From: Bradyrhizobium sp. SRL28
Lineage (GTDB): Bacteria; Pseudomonadota; Alphaproteobacteria; Rhizobiales; Xanthobacteraceae
Direction of reading: 5' to 3'
Assembly (NCBI RefSeq): GCF_018596315.1
Contig: NZ_JAHEAG010000052.1
Span: forward strand, 1 to 32,189
DNA: 32,189 bases
Part shown: one piece after another, positions 16,322 through 23,704 of the stretch
Layout of the letters: each line of letters opens with the position of its first letter
Position numbering within the stretch: position 1 is the stretch's first letter
Translations under genes and position numbers: made by a program
Notes under the pieces: model-generated
The model's database searches: none
Seen by the model: the letters and a program-made list of their open reading frames with translations, nothing else
What the model was told of the DNA's origin: nothing

Positions 16322-17071
16322 ATGAAGGTTCTTGTGCCGGTAAAGCGGGTGGTCGATTACAACGTCAAGGTCCGCGTCAAGAGCGATGGAACGGGCGTAG
16401 AACTGGCCAACGTCAAGATGTCGATGAATCCGTTCGACGAAATCGCCGTCGAGGAAGCGCTGCGCCTGAAGGAAGCCGGCAAGGCGACCGAAGTGGTGGT
16501 GGTGTCGATCGGCCCGGCGCAGGCCTCGGAGACGATCCGGACCGGTCTCGCCATGGGGGCCGACCGCGGCATCCTCGTCAAGGCCGAAGGCAATGTGGAG
16601 CCGCTGGCGGTCGCGAAGATTCTCAAGGCCGTGACGGACGCGGAAAAGCCCGGGCTCGTCATTCTCGGCAAGCAGGCGATCGACGACGATTCGAACCAGA
16701 CCGGCCAGATGCTGGCCGCCCTGCTCGGATGGTCGCAGGCGACCTTTGCCTCCAAGCTCGAAGTTGACGGAAGCGATTTCAACGTCACGCGCGAGGTCGA
16801 CGGCGGCCTGCAGACCGTGAAGCTGAAGGGACCGGCGATCGTAACTACTGACTTGCGTCTGAATGAGCCGCGCTATGCCTCGCTGCCCAACATCATGAAG
16901 GCGAAGAAGAAGCCGATCGACGACAAGAGCGCGGCCGACTACGGCGTCGATCTCACGCCGCATCTTGAAGTGCTCAAGACATCAGAACCGCCCGGCCGCA
17001 AGGGAGGCGTCAAGGTCAAGGACGTCGCCGAGCTGATCACGAAACTCAAGACCGAAGCCGGGGTTCTCTGA
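16322..17071 (+). CDS. etfB: Electron transfer flavoprotein beta subunit
   Basis: A 249-residue beta subunit of the soluble electron transfer flavoprotein, which carries electrons from acyl-CoA dehydrogenases to ETF-ubiquinone oxidoreductase. The start MKVLVPVKRVVDYNVKVRVK and the signature VDGGLQTVKLKGPAIVTTDL with LRLNEPRYASLPNIMKAKKK are typical of housekeeping group I EtfB rather than nitrogen-fixation FixA. AAAGAGGA lies directly before the ATG. The stop overlaps the start of etfA by one base, so translation is coupled. Confidence 0.96.
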   Translation: MKVLVPVKRVVDYNVKVRVKSDGTGVELANVKMSMNPFDEIAVEEALRLKEAGKATEVVVVSIGPAQASETIRTGLAMGADRGILVKAEGNVEPLAVAKILKAVTDAEKPGLVILGKQAIDDDSNQTGQMLAALLGWSQATFASKLEVDGSDFNVTREVDGGLQTVKLKGPAIVTTDLRLNEPRYASLPNIMKAKKKPIDDKSAADYGVDLTPHLEVLKTSEPPGRKGGVKVKDVAELITKLKTEAGVL

Positions 17072-18015
17072 TGACGACGCTTTTGATTGCCGAACACGAC
17101 AGCGCGTCGATCAAGGACGCGACCAACAAGGCGCTGACGGCAGCAGCAGCGCTCGGCGCCGACGTGCACGTGCTGGTCGCCGGCGAAAACGCCAAGGCAG
17201 CGGCCGATGCCGCTTCCAAGCTCGCCGGCGTCACGAAGGTGCTGCTCGCTGATAACGCCGCCTACGCCCACGACCTCGCCGAGCCGCTGGCCGCGCTGAT
17301 CGTGTCGCTGGCGCCGTCCTATGACGCCTTCGTCGCGCCCGCGACCTCGCGTTTCAAGAACGTGATGCCGCGCGTCGCAGCGCTGCTCGACGTAATGCAG
17401 GTGTCTGAAATCATCAAGGTGGTTTCGCCCGATACGTTCGAGCGGCCGATCTATGCCGGCAACGCGATCCAGACGGTGAAATCCAAGGACGCCAAGAAGG
17501 TTATCACGGTGCGGACCTCGACCTTTGCCGCCGCTGGTGACGGCGGCAGCGCGCCGGTGGAGAACGCTACCGCGGCGGCTGATCCCGGCCTCTCCAGCTT
17601 CGTCGGCGAGGAGGTTGCCAAGAGCGACCGTCCGGAACTGACGTCGGCAAAGATCATCGTCTCCGGTGGCCGCGCCATGCAGAGCCGCGAGAATTTTGCC
17701 AAATATATCGAGCCGCTCGCCGACAAGCTCGGCGCCGGCGTCGGCGCCTCGCGCGCCGCGGTCGATGCCGGCTATGCGCCCAACGACTGGCAGGTCGGCC
17801 AGACCGGCAAGGTGGTCGCGCCGGAACTATATGTCGCGATCGGTATCTCCGGCGCGATCCAGCATCTCGCCGGCATGAAGGATTCCAAGGTGATCGTTGC
17901 GATCAACAAGGATGAAGACGCGCCGATCTTCCAGGTTGCCGATTACGGCCTGGTGGCGGACCTCTATCAGGCGGTTCCTGAACTGACCGAAGCGCTCGGC
18001 AAGCTCGGGAAGTAG
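17071..18015 (+). CDS. etfA: Electron transfer flavoprotein alpha subunit
   Basis: A 314-residue alpha subunit that binds the redox-active FAD. The C-terminal FAD domain is clear: SGGRAMQSRENFAKYIEPLA, GASRAAVDAGYAPNDWQVGQ, APELYVAIGISGAIQHLAGM and VAINKDEDAPIFQVADYGLV. The N-terminal half is the weaker alpha/beta domain. It overlaps etfB by one base and is followed by a strong hairpin at 18026-18064 and then by hbdA in the same direction, consistent with a beta-oxidation function. Confidence 0.96.
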   Translation: MTTLLIAEHDSASIKDATNKALTAAAALGADVHVLVAGENAKAAADAASKLAGVTKVLLADNAAYAHDLAEPLAALIVSLAPSYDAFVAPATSRFKNVMPRVAALLDVMQVSEIIKVVSPDTFERPIYAGNAIQTVKSKDAKKVITVRTSTFAAAGDGGSAPVENATAAADPGLSSFVGEEVAKSDRPELTSAKIIVSGGRAMQSRENFAKYIEPLADKLGAGVGASRAAVDAGYAPNDWQVGQTGKVVAPELYVAIGISGAIQHLAGMKDSKVIVAINKDEDAPIFQVADYGLVADLYQAVPELTEALGKLGK

Positions 18016-18025
18016 AAGTAATAGT

Positions 18026-18069
18026 TAAACACCGGCCGGACGCGCAACGTACGGCCGGTGTTTACTTTA
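18026..18069 (+). terminator. Stem-loop after etfA
   Basis: A perfect 13-bp stem (TAAACACCGGCCG at 18026-18038 with CGGCCGGTGTTTA at 18052-18064) closes a 13-base loop and begins 11 bases after the etfA stop. It is followed only by CTTTAA rather than a long T run, so it may terminate weakly or protect the etfBA mRNA 3' end. Confidence 0.65.
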
Positions 18070-18071
18070 AA

Positions 18072-18130
18072 AGCGGTTTCAAGCGAGGTTTTTAGGCTTC
18101 GCGTGAAGAAAACGTGTCAGAGATGGGGAC
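18072..18130 (-). repeat. Dispersed 59-bp repeat, diverged copy 1
   Basis: On the plus strand this reads AGCGGTTTCAAGCGAGG, then TTCGCGTGAAGAAAACG, ending GGGGAC. It matches the reverse complement of the segment at 22213-22271 along its whole length with substitutions and a two-base gap in the middle. A shorter third copy lies at 31309-31342. It sits between the etfA hairpin and hbdA. Confidence 0.65.
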
Positions 18131-18169
18131 TGAAACCTCAATTCAGATTATATCGTATCTGAGGTTCAG
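18130..18169 (+). promoter_or_regulatory. Inverted repeat upstream of hbdA
   Basis: CTGAAACCTCA (18130-18140) pairs with TGAGGTTCAG (18160-18169), ten pairs with one bulged A, around a 19-base AT-rich loop. The right arm contains the GAGG that would be the ribosome-binding site for an ATG at 18172. It may be a repressor operator or, in RNA, a stem that hides that site. Both readings are inferences. Confidence 0.4.
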
Positions 18170-18213
18170 AGATGAACAGGCGCGATGTGCGCGCCGTTCC
18201 GGTGGATGACAAG

Positions 18214-19095
18214 ATGGCGGTGACAATCAACAAGGTCGGCGTGATCGGCTCGGGCCAGATGGGCAACGGCATCGCGCATGTGGCGGCGCTCGCCGGTTTC
18301 GACGTGGTGCTCAACGACATCTCCGACGAACGGCTGAAATCGGCGATGGCGACCATCAACGGCCATTTGTCGCGTCAGGTTGCCAAGCAGACTATCACCG
18401 AGGACGCGCGCAAAAAAGCGCTTGCCCGGATTACCTCTGCCGAGACGCTGGACGGGTTGGCGGATTGCGACCTCGTGATCGAGACCGCGGTCGAAAAGGA
18501 AGAGGTCAAGCGCAAGATCTTTCACGAGCTCTGCTCGGTGCTGAAGCCGGAAGCGATCGTCGCTACCAACTCCTCGTCGATCTCGATCACGCGGCTTGCC
18601 GCCTCGACCGATCGTCCGGAAAAATTCATCGGCATTCATTTCATGAATCCGGTGCCGGCGATGGAACTGGTCGAACTGATCCGCGGCATCGCCACCGACG
18701 ATTCCACCTTCGAAACGGCAAAGGAATTTGTCGGCAAGGTCGGCAAGCAGATCGCGGTATCGGAGGATTTTCCGGCCTTCATCGTCAACCGCATCCTGCT
18801 GCCGATGATCAACGAGGCGATCTACACGCTCTATGAGGGCGTCGGGAACGTCGAGGCGATCGACGCCGCCATGAAGCTCGGCGCGCATCACCCGATGGGG
18901 CCGCTCGAACTCGCCGATTTCATCGGCCTCGATACGTGTCTTTCGATCATGCAGGTGCTGCACGAGGGGCTGGCGGATTCGAAGTACCGGCCGTGCCCGT
19001 TGCTGGTGAAATACGTCGAGGCCGGCTGGCTCGGCCGCAAGACCCAGCGTGGCTTCTACGACTACCGCGGCGACAAGCCGGTTCCGACGCGCTGA
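18214..19095 (+). CDS. hbdA: 3-hydroxybutyryl-CoA dehydrogenase
   Basis: A 293-residue NAD-dependent enzyme oxidising 3-hydroxybutyryl-CoA to acetoacetyl-CoA. The Rossmann motif GSGQMGNGIAHVAALAGFDV opens the protein; the catalytic serine and histidine regions are TNSSSISIT and IGIHFMNPVPAMELVE; the C-terminal dimerisation domain contains GPLELADFIGLDT and ends with GRKTQRGFYDY. The ATG at 18214 fits the family N-terminus. An in-frame ATG at 18172 would add 14 residues and has a better-placed GAGG, so the true start is uncertain. It lies downstream of etfBA, separated by a hairpin and repeat, consistent with separate but functionally related transcription. Confidence 0.93.
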   Translation: MAVTINKVGVIGSGQMGNGIAHVAALAGFDVVLNDISDERLKSAMATINGHLSRQVAKQTITEDARKKALARITSAETLDGLADCDLVIETAVEKEEVKRKIFHELCSVLKPEAIVATNSSSISITRLAASTDRPEKFIGIHFMNPVPAMELVELIRGIATDDSTFETAKEFVGKVGKQIAVSEDFPAFIVNRILLPMINEAIYTLYEGVGNVEAIDAAMKLGAHHPMGPLELADFIGLDTCLSIMQVLHEGLADSKYRPCPLLVKYVEAGWLGRKTQRGFYDYRGDKPVPTR

Positions 19096-19111
19096 CCATC
19101 ATCGTGGCGTC

Positions 19112-19233
19112 GTAGGGTGGGCAAAGCCACCGGGTCGCGCGAATGCGCGCCCGATGACAGGCTCCGCGTGCCCACCATAAACTTCCGGAATATCGCTCGA
19201 AATGGTGGGCACGCTGCGCTTTGCCCAACCTAC
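19112..19233 (+). repeat. Palindromic repeat element, left of the YjfB-like gene
   Basis: Two inverted half-units. The first (19112-19178) opens GTAGGGTGGGCAAAG and closes GCGTGCCCACCAT; the second (19201-19233) is its shortened inverse, ending CTTTGCCCAACCTAC. Bases 19115-19178 are identical, in reverse complement, to 19560-19623 on the other side of the small gene. The unit resembles a repeat I associate with bradyrhizobia. Confidence 0.85.
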
Positions 19234-19304
19234 AGATTCCATCTCAAAAGCATTCGTTAACCGGTGCCGGGGTAGGGTGCCCTCACGTCTTGGGAGTGCT
19301 GCGT

Positions 19305-19493
19305 ATGGACATGATGGCTATGGTTTCGAGCATGCTTGCGATGCAGGCGGCGGGTACGCAGCAGCAGATCCAGACCTCGATCATCAAACAGAACGCGGAT
19401 GCCGAGAAGGCCGCGGTTCAGACCCTGCTGGGCACGCCCTCGACGGCCAATCTCGCCCCTGGCGTTGGCGGCAATCTCAATATTGCGGCATAG
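19305..19493 (+). CDS. YjfB-like putative motility small protein
   Basis: A 62-residue protein, MDMMAMVSSMLAMQAAGTQQ at the start, with a central amphipathic helix rich in Q, I and K and a glycine/asparagine-rich tail. The pattern (short start, TQQQIQTSIIKQNADAEKAA, then LLGTPS) fits the YjfB family of putative motility proteins (Pfam YjfB_motility); no function is established. GGGAG lies eight bases before the ATG. It is alone between two repeat elements and is not adjacent to flagellar genes in this window. The family call is from memory of the pattern. Confidence 0.7.
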   Translation: MDMMAMVSSMLAMQAAGTQQQIQTSIIKQNADAEKAAVQTLLGTPSTANLAPGVGGNLNIAA

Positions 19494-19503
19494 AAACCGG
19501 CCT

Positions 19504-19623
19504 GTAGGGTGGGCAAAGGCGCTCTTGCGCCGTGCCCACCATTTAATGCTGCGCTGGTGATGGTGGGCACGCGGAGCCTGTCATCGGGCGCGCATTCGCG
19601 CGACCCGGTGGCTTTGCCCACCC
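19504..19623 (-). repeat. Palindromic repeat element, right of the YjfB-like gene
   Basis: Mirror of the element at 19112-19233. A short half-unit (19504-19541, GTAGGGTGGGCAAAGG to GTGCCCACCATT) is followed by a full one (19560-19623) that is the exact 64-base reverse complement of 19115-19178. It ends 11 bases before the tlpA stop and may also serve as a terminator for tlpA. Confidence 0.85.
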
Positions 19624-19633
19624 AATTTCTCGG

Positions 19634-20323
19634 CTAAGACCCAGCCTTCATCGGCTGCATCGCGGCCTTGATCAGCTTGATCGCGTCCTCGCTGGCCCAT
19701 TCGGCGGGACCGGCCAGGTTGGCGATCTCGCAGCCCTGGCCATCCACGAGTATCGAGGTCGGCATCCCCAGCGCCTTGCCTATGCCCTTAAGGTCCTGAA
19801 AAACCTTGGCTTTTGAATCGGCGAAATAGCCGAGCCGGGTCAGATTGGCCTCTTTGAGGAAGTTTTTCGGCTTCTCGGGATCGCGGGTGTCGATGTTGAC
19901 GGCGACCACCTCGAAATCCTTGCCCCCGAGCTTGGCCTGCAGGCTGTCGAGCGCCGGCATTTCCTTGCGACAAGGCACGCACCAGGTGGCCCATAGATTC
20001 ACCAGCACGGTCTTGCCGCGCCATTCCGATAGCTTCCTCGGCTTGCCCTCGGCGTCCTCGAAGGCGAGGTCGGGGAGCCGCAAGGGCGCCGTCGCCATGG
20101 TCAGCGCGGCCACTTCGCCATGCGCCAGCGGCGCGATCTTCCGGGCCAGTTCGACCGCTCCCGTGCAGGAGGGATCGCCGCCTGTGCCGCGCTTGAAGCC
20201 GCCGAGCCCGTAAAACGCGCCCAATCCGATCACGCCCGCAGCCGCCACCGCACCGATGGCGATCGGGATCCGGCGCGTCGTGGCCGGGCGGGATGGGGGC
20301 ATTTCGGGCATATCGTTTGTCAT
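19634..20323 (-). CDS. tlpA: Membrane-anchored thioredoxin-like protein TlpA
   Basis: A 229-residue periplasmic thioredoxin held by an N-terminal anchor (IPIAIGAVAAAGVIGLGAFY, about 19-38). The active site is WCVPC at 114-118. A further cysteine pair, C53 and C198, is 145 residues apart, matching the spacing of the structural disulfide known from Bradyrhizobium TlpA. In that species TlpA reduces copper chaperone/CoxB cysteines for cytochrome aa3 assembly and is needed for symbiosis; this role is inferred by orthology. It is divergent from argH with a 123-base gap. Confidence 0.93.
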   Translation of the reverse strand: MTNDMPEMPPSRPATTRRIPIAIGAVAAAGVIGLGAFYGLGGFKRGTGGDPSCTGAVELARKIAPLAHGEVAALTMATAPLRLPDLAFEDAEGKPRKLSEWRGKTVLVNLWATWCVPCRKEMPALDSLQAKLGGKDFEVVAVNIDTRDPEKPKNFLKEANLTRLGYFADSKAKVFQDLKGIGKALGMPTSILVDGQGCEIANLAGPAEWASEDAIKLIKAAMQPMKAGS

Positions 20324-20446
20324 CCTGTATCAGTTACGGCTATGCAGGGCTCAAGATTACGGTCGAGTTACGGCCGAAACCGGCGCCGCGTTTCGCGCGG
20401 CCGACGATATCGATGGCAAGGCTTGAGAAGTAAGGCTTGAGAAGTC

Positions 20447-21844
20447 ATGAGCAACAAGATGTGGGGCGGCCGGTTCACCGAGCGTCCCGATGCGATCATG
20501 GAGGAAATCAACGTCTCGATCGACGTCGACCGTCACATGTATGCCCAGGACATCGCCGCGTCCAAGGCCCACGCTGCGATGCTGGCCGCGCAAGGCATTA
20601 TCACCGCGAGTGATGCGAAAAATATCGGCAAGGGTCTAGACACGATTTTGTCAGAAATCGGCAAGGGCTCGTTCGACTTCAAGCGTGCGCTCGAAGACAT
20701 CCATATGAACGTCGAGAGCCGGCTTTCCGAACTGATCGGGCCGGCCGCCGGGCGGTTGCACACCGCGCGCTCCCGCAACGATCAGGTGGCGACCGATTTC
20801 CGGCTCTATGTCCGCGACACGATCGACGAGACGGATGCGGCGCTGGCCGCCTTCCAGCATGCGCTGGCCAGCCGCGCGCTGGAACATGCCGCGACAGTGA
20901 TGCCGGGCTTCACCCATCTGCAGACCGCGCAGCCCGTTACCTTTGGGCATCACCTGCTCGCCTATGTCGAGATGGCCGCGCGCGACCGCGGCCGCTTTGC
21001 CGATGCGCGCAAGCGGCTGAACGAATCACCGCTTGGCGCAGCCGCGTTGGCCGGAACCTCGTTTCCGATCGACCGTCACGCGACCGCCAAGGCGCTCGGC
21101 TTCGACCGGCCGATGGCCAATTCGCTGGACGCGGTCTCGGATCGCGACTTCGTGCTCGAAACGCTCTCCGCAGCCTCGATCGCGGCCGTGCACATGTCGC
21201 GCTTTGCCGAGGAGATCGTGATCTGGACCTCGCCGCTGGTTGGCCTGGTGCGGCTCTCAGACAAGTTCACCACCGGCTCCTCGATCATGCCGCAAAAGCG
21301 CAATCCGGACGCGGCCGAACTGGTGCGCGCCAAGACCGGCCGGGTGATCGGCGCGCTCAACGGTCTCCTGATCGTGATGAAGGGGCTGCCGCTCGCCTAT
21401 CAAAAGGACATGCAGGAGGACAAGCAGGGCGCGATGGAGGCGTTCGGCGCTCTCTCGCTCGCGATTCGCGCGATGACCGGCATGGTCCTCGATCTCGTCC
21501 CCGACGAGGCGCGGATGAAGGCTGCCGCCGGCGAGGGCTATGCCACCGCCACCGATCTGGCCGACTGGCTGGTGCGGACGCTGAAAATGCCGTTCCGCGA
21601 TGCCCACCATGTCACCGGGCGAATAGTCGGCCTGGCGTCGGGGCAGGGCGTGGCGCTGCATGAACTGCCGCTGCAGGCGATGCAGGAGGTCGAACCGAAG
21701 ATAACGGCGGACGCCCTGCGCGTCCTTTCAGTGGAGGCCTCGGTCAAGAGCCGGACCAGCTATGGCGGTACCGCGCCGAAGAACGTGCTTTCCCAGGCCA
21801 AAGCCTGGCTGAAGCGGTTGGAAAAAGAGCAAAAATTGGGCTGA
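20447..21844 (+). CDS. argH: Argininosuccinate lyase
   Basis: A 465-residue lyase that cleaves argininosuccinate to arginine and fumarate, the last step of arginine synthesis. The fumarase/aspartase superfamily signature GSSIMPQKRNPD is intact, as are SRNDQVATDFRLYVRD and the histidine segment GFTHLQTAQPVTFGHHLLAY. Length is normal for the family. It is followed in the same direction by a small lipoprotein gene and lysA, a conserved order in proteobacteria, so the three probably share a transcript. Confidence 0.97.
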   Translation: MSNKMWGGRFTERPDAIMEEINVSIDVDRHMYAQDIAASKAHAAMLAAQGIITASDAKNIGKGLDTILSEIGKGSFDFKRALEDIHMNVESRLSELIGPAAGRLHTARSRNDQVATDFRLYVRDTIDETDAALAAFQHALASRALEHAATVMPGFTHLQTAQPVTFGHHLLAYVEMAARDRGRFADARKRLNESPLGAAALAGTSFPIDRHATAKALGFDRPMANSLDAVSDRDFVLETLSAASIAAVHMSRFAEEIVIWTSPLVGLVRLSDKFTTGSSIMPQKRNPDAAELVRAKTGRVIGALNGLLIVMKGLPLAYQKDMQEDKQGAMEAFGALSLAIRAMTGMVLDLVPDEARMKAAAGEGYATATDLADWLVRTLKMPFRDAHHVTGRIVGLASGQGVALHELPLQAMQEVEPKITADALRVLSVEASVKSRTSYGGTAPKNVLSQAKAWLKRLEKEQKLG

Positions 21845-21945
21845 GGGAAAAATTTCGCTGCAATTTCTTGGGTTTCCGTGGCTGATCGGCACTCGCCAGA
21901 CTGCGGCAATCTTTGTATGGTGCGGCGCGCATTGGGGATTTCGTC

Positions 21946-22212
21946 GTGATCAGTAACTACCGCCCGTCATCATCGGGATGGGCCATCATCCTGTTGAGCG
22001 TGACCGCGCTCGCGCTCGGCGGCTGCGGACGCAAGGGCGGGCTCGACCTGCCGCCGAACGCTGCGGCGCCGCAGGCCCAGGCTACGTCGGATACCGAGGC
22101 CGAGCGCGCCGCGCAGCCCGGCGTCTTCAATTCGACCTACGGATCCGAGGCAGGCCCCAGCGCCCCCAAAGGCGGCAAGAAGAAATTCGTTCTCGATCCG
22201 CTGCTGGACTAG
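21946..22212 (+). CDS. lptM: LptM/YifL-type small lipoprotein
   Basis: An 88-residue lipoprotein starting at GTG 21946, which has GGGGAT about six bases upstream; an in-frame ATG at 21913 lacks a ribosome-binding site. The signal peptide ends in the lipobox LALGGC, followed at once by GRKGGLDLPP, the usual opening of LptM (CGxKGPLxxPP). In E. coli LptM helps LptD form its disulfides during LPS translocon assembly. The tail is low-complexity and ends KKKFVLDPLLD. Its place between argH and lysA supports the call. Confidence 0.82.
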   Translation: MISNYRPSSSGWAIILLSVTALALGGCGRKGGLDLPPNAAAPQAQATSDTEAERAAQPGVFNSTYGSEAGPSAPKGGKKKFVLDPLLD

Positions 22213-22271
22213 AGTCTTGTTTTGACGCGTTTTCTTGACGCGAACCGGTATCCACTTCGCTCGAAAACGCT
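22213..22271 (+). repeat. Dispersed 59-bp repeat, copy 2
   Basis: Fills nearly all of the lptM-lysA gap. It contains TTTTGACGCGTTTTCTTGAC and CGAACCGGTATCCACTTCGC, ending CGAAAACGCT. It matches 18072-18130 in opposite orientation and, in its right half, 31309-31342 in the same orientation. I associate this sequence with a frequent intergenic repeat of bradyrhizobia. Confidence 0.75.
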
Positions 22272-22282
22272 ATGAGCGCGCC

Positions 22283-23548
22283 ATGAACCATTTTGACTAT
22301 CGCAACGGCGTGCTGCACGCCGAGGCCGTCAACCTGTCCGAACTCGCGGATGCCGTCGGCACGCCGTTCTATTGCTATTCGACGGCGACGCTGGAGCGCC
22401 ATTACCGCGTCTTCACCGAGGCCTTTGCCGGCGAGAAGACGCTGGTCTGCTACGCCATGAAGGCCAATTCCAACCAGTCGGTGCTGCGCACGCTGGCCAA
22501 GCTCGGCGCCGGCGCCGACGTGGTGTCGGGCGGCGAACTGAAGCGCGCGCTGGCGGCGGGAATTCCGCCCAACAAGATTCTGTTTTCCGGCGTCGGCAAG
22601 ACCGAACCCGAACTGCGCGCTGCGCTGGCCGCGGACATTCTCTGCATTAACGTCGAATCCGAGCCCGAACTGGAATTGCTCTCGAAGCTCGCGGTCGAGG
22701 CCGGCAAGACCGCGCGGATTTCGTTGCGCGTCAATCCTGACGTCGATGCCGGCACTCACGCCAAGATCGCCACCGGAAAATCCGAGAACAAGTTCGGCAT
22801 TCCGATTCTGCGGGCCCGCGAAGTCTATGCCCTCGCGGCAAAGCTGCCGGGCATCGAGGTGACCGGCACCGACATGCATATCGGCAGCCAGATCACTGAT
22901 CTTTCCAAGATGGAAACCGCGTTCCGGATCCTGTCCGATTTCGTGCAGACGCTGCGCGCCGACGGCCACAAGATCGAGCATATCGATTTCGGCGGCGGGT
23001 TAGGCATTCCCTATCACGCCGACCGGGAAGCGCCGCCGCTGCCGTCGGCCTATGCCGCAATGGTCAAGCGGGTGACGCATAATCTCGGCTGCACGCTGAT
23101 GTTCGAGCCCGGCCGGATGATCGTCGGCAATGCCGGCATTCTGGTTTCCCGCGTGATCTATGTGAAGCCGGGCGAGGCCAAGAACTTCGTCATCATCGAC
23201 GCCGCGATGAACGATTTGATCCGCCCCACGCTGTACGAAGCCCATCACGACATCCTCCCCGTGCGCGAGCCGGGCAGGGGCGCGCGAACCATCACGGCCG
23301 ACGTGGTCGGTCCGGTCTGCGAAACCGGCGACTATCTCGCCCTCGATCGCAACCTGCCGGAGCCCAAGGCTGGCGATCTCATCGCCATCATGACCGCCGG
23401 CGCCTATGGCGCGGTGCAGTCCGGCTTCTACAACACGCGCGCGCTGGTGCCCGAAGTCCTCGTCAAGGACGACCAGTACGCCGTGGTGCGTCCGCGCATC
23501 GAGGTCGAGGAATTGATCGCGATGGACCGGCCGGCGCCGTGGCTGTGA
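22283..23548 (+). CDS. lysA: Diaminopimelate decarboxylase
   Basis: A 421-residue PLP enzyme making lysine from meso-diaminopimelate. The PLP lysine is in VCYAMKANSN, the glycine-rich phosphate-binding loop is IDFGGGLGIPY, and the C-terminal active-site segments are GPVCETGDYLA and AGAYGAVQSGFYNTR. The ATG at 22283 is used because homology begins at MNHFDYRNGVLHAE; the frame is open to 22235 but that part lies within a dispersed repeat. It ends the likely argH-lptM-lysA transcript and is followed by a 28-bp inverted repeat. Confidence 0.96.
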   Translation: MNHFDYRNGVLHAEAVNLSELADAVGTPFYCYSTATLERHYRVFTEAFAGEKTLVCYAMKANSNQSVLRTLAKLGAGADVVSGGELKRALAAGIPPNKILFSGVGKTEPELRAALAADILCINVESEPELELLSKLAVEAGKTARISLRVNPDVDAGTHAKIATGKSENKFGIPILRAREVYALAAKLPGIEVTGTDMHIGSQITDLSKMETAFRILSDFVQTLRADGHKIEHIDFGGGLGIPYHADREAPPLPSAYAAMVKRVTHNLGCTLMFEPGRMIVGNAGILVSRVIYVKPGEAKNFVIIDAAMNDLIRPTLYEAHHDILPVREPGRGARTITADVVGPVCETGDYLALDRNLPEPKAGDLIAIMTAGAYGAVQSGFYNTRALVPEVLVKDDQYAVVRPRIEVEELIAMDRPAPWL

Positions 23549-23575
23549 TGTCGCTGATGGCGCCACAATGGCGGT

Positions 23576-23698
23576 GTCGTCCCTGCGAAAGCAGGGACCC
23601 ATAACCACAGGCGTCAATTGTTTCGCGACCTGCTCGTTATCGTTCTTTCCTGACACCACCGGCCGCGGAGTATGGGTCCCTGCTTTCGCAGGGACGAC
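23576..23698. repeat. 28-bp perfect inverted repeat with nested hairpins
   Basis: The arms at 23576-23603 and 23671-23698 are exact reverse complements. Each arm is itself a hairpin: GTCCCTGC-GAAA-GCAGGGAC on the left (a GNRA-type tetraloop) and its inverse on the right. The 67-base middle has no gene. It lies between the convergent lysA and dehydrogenase genes, so it may act as a bidirectional terminator; it also resembles a dispersed intergenic repeat. Confidence 0.8.
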
Positions 23699-23704
23699 GA
23701 GAGA

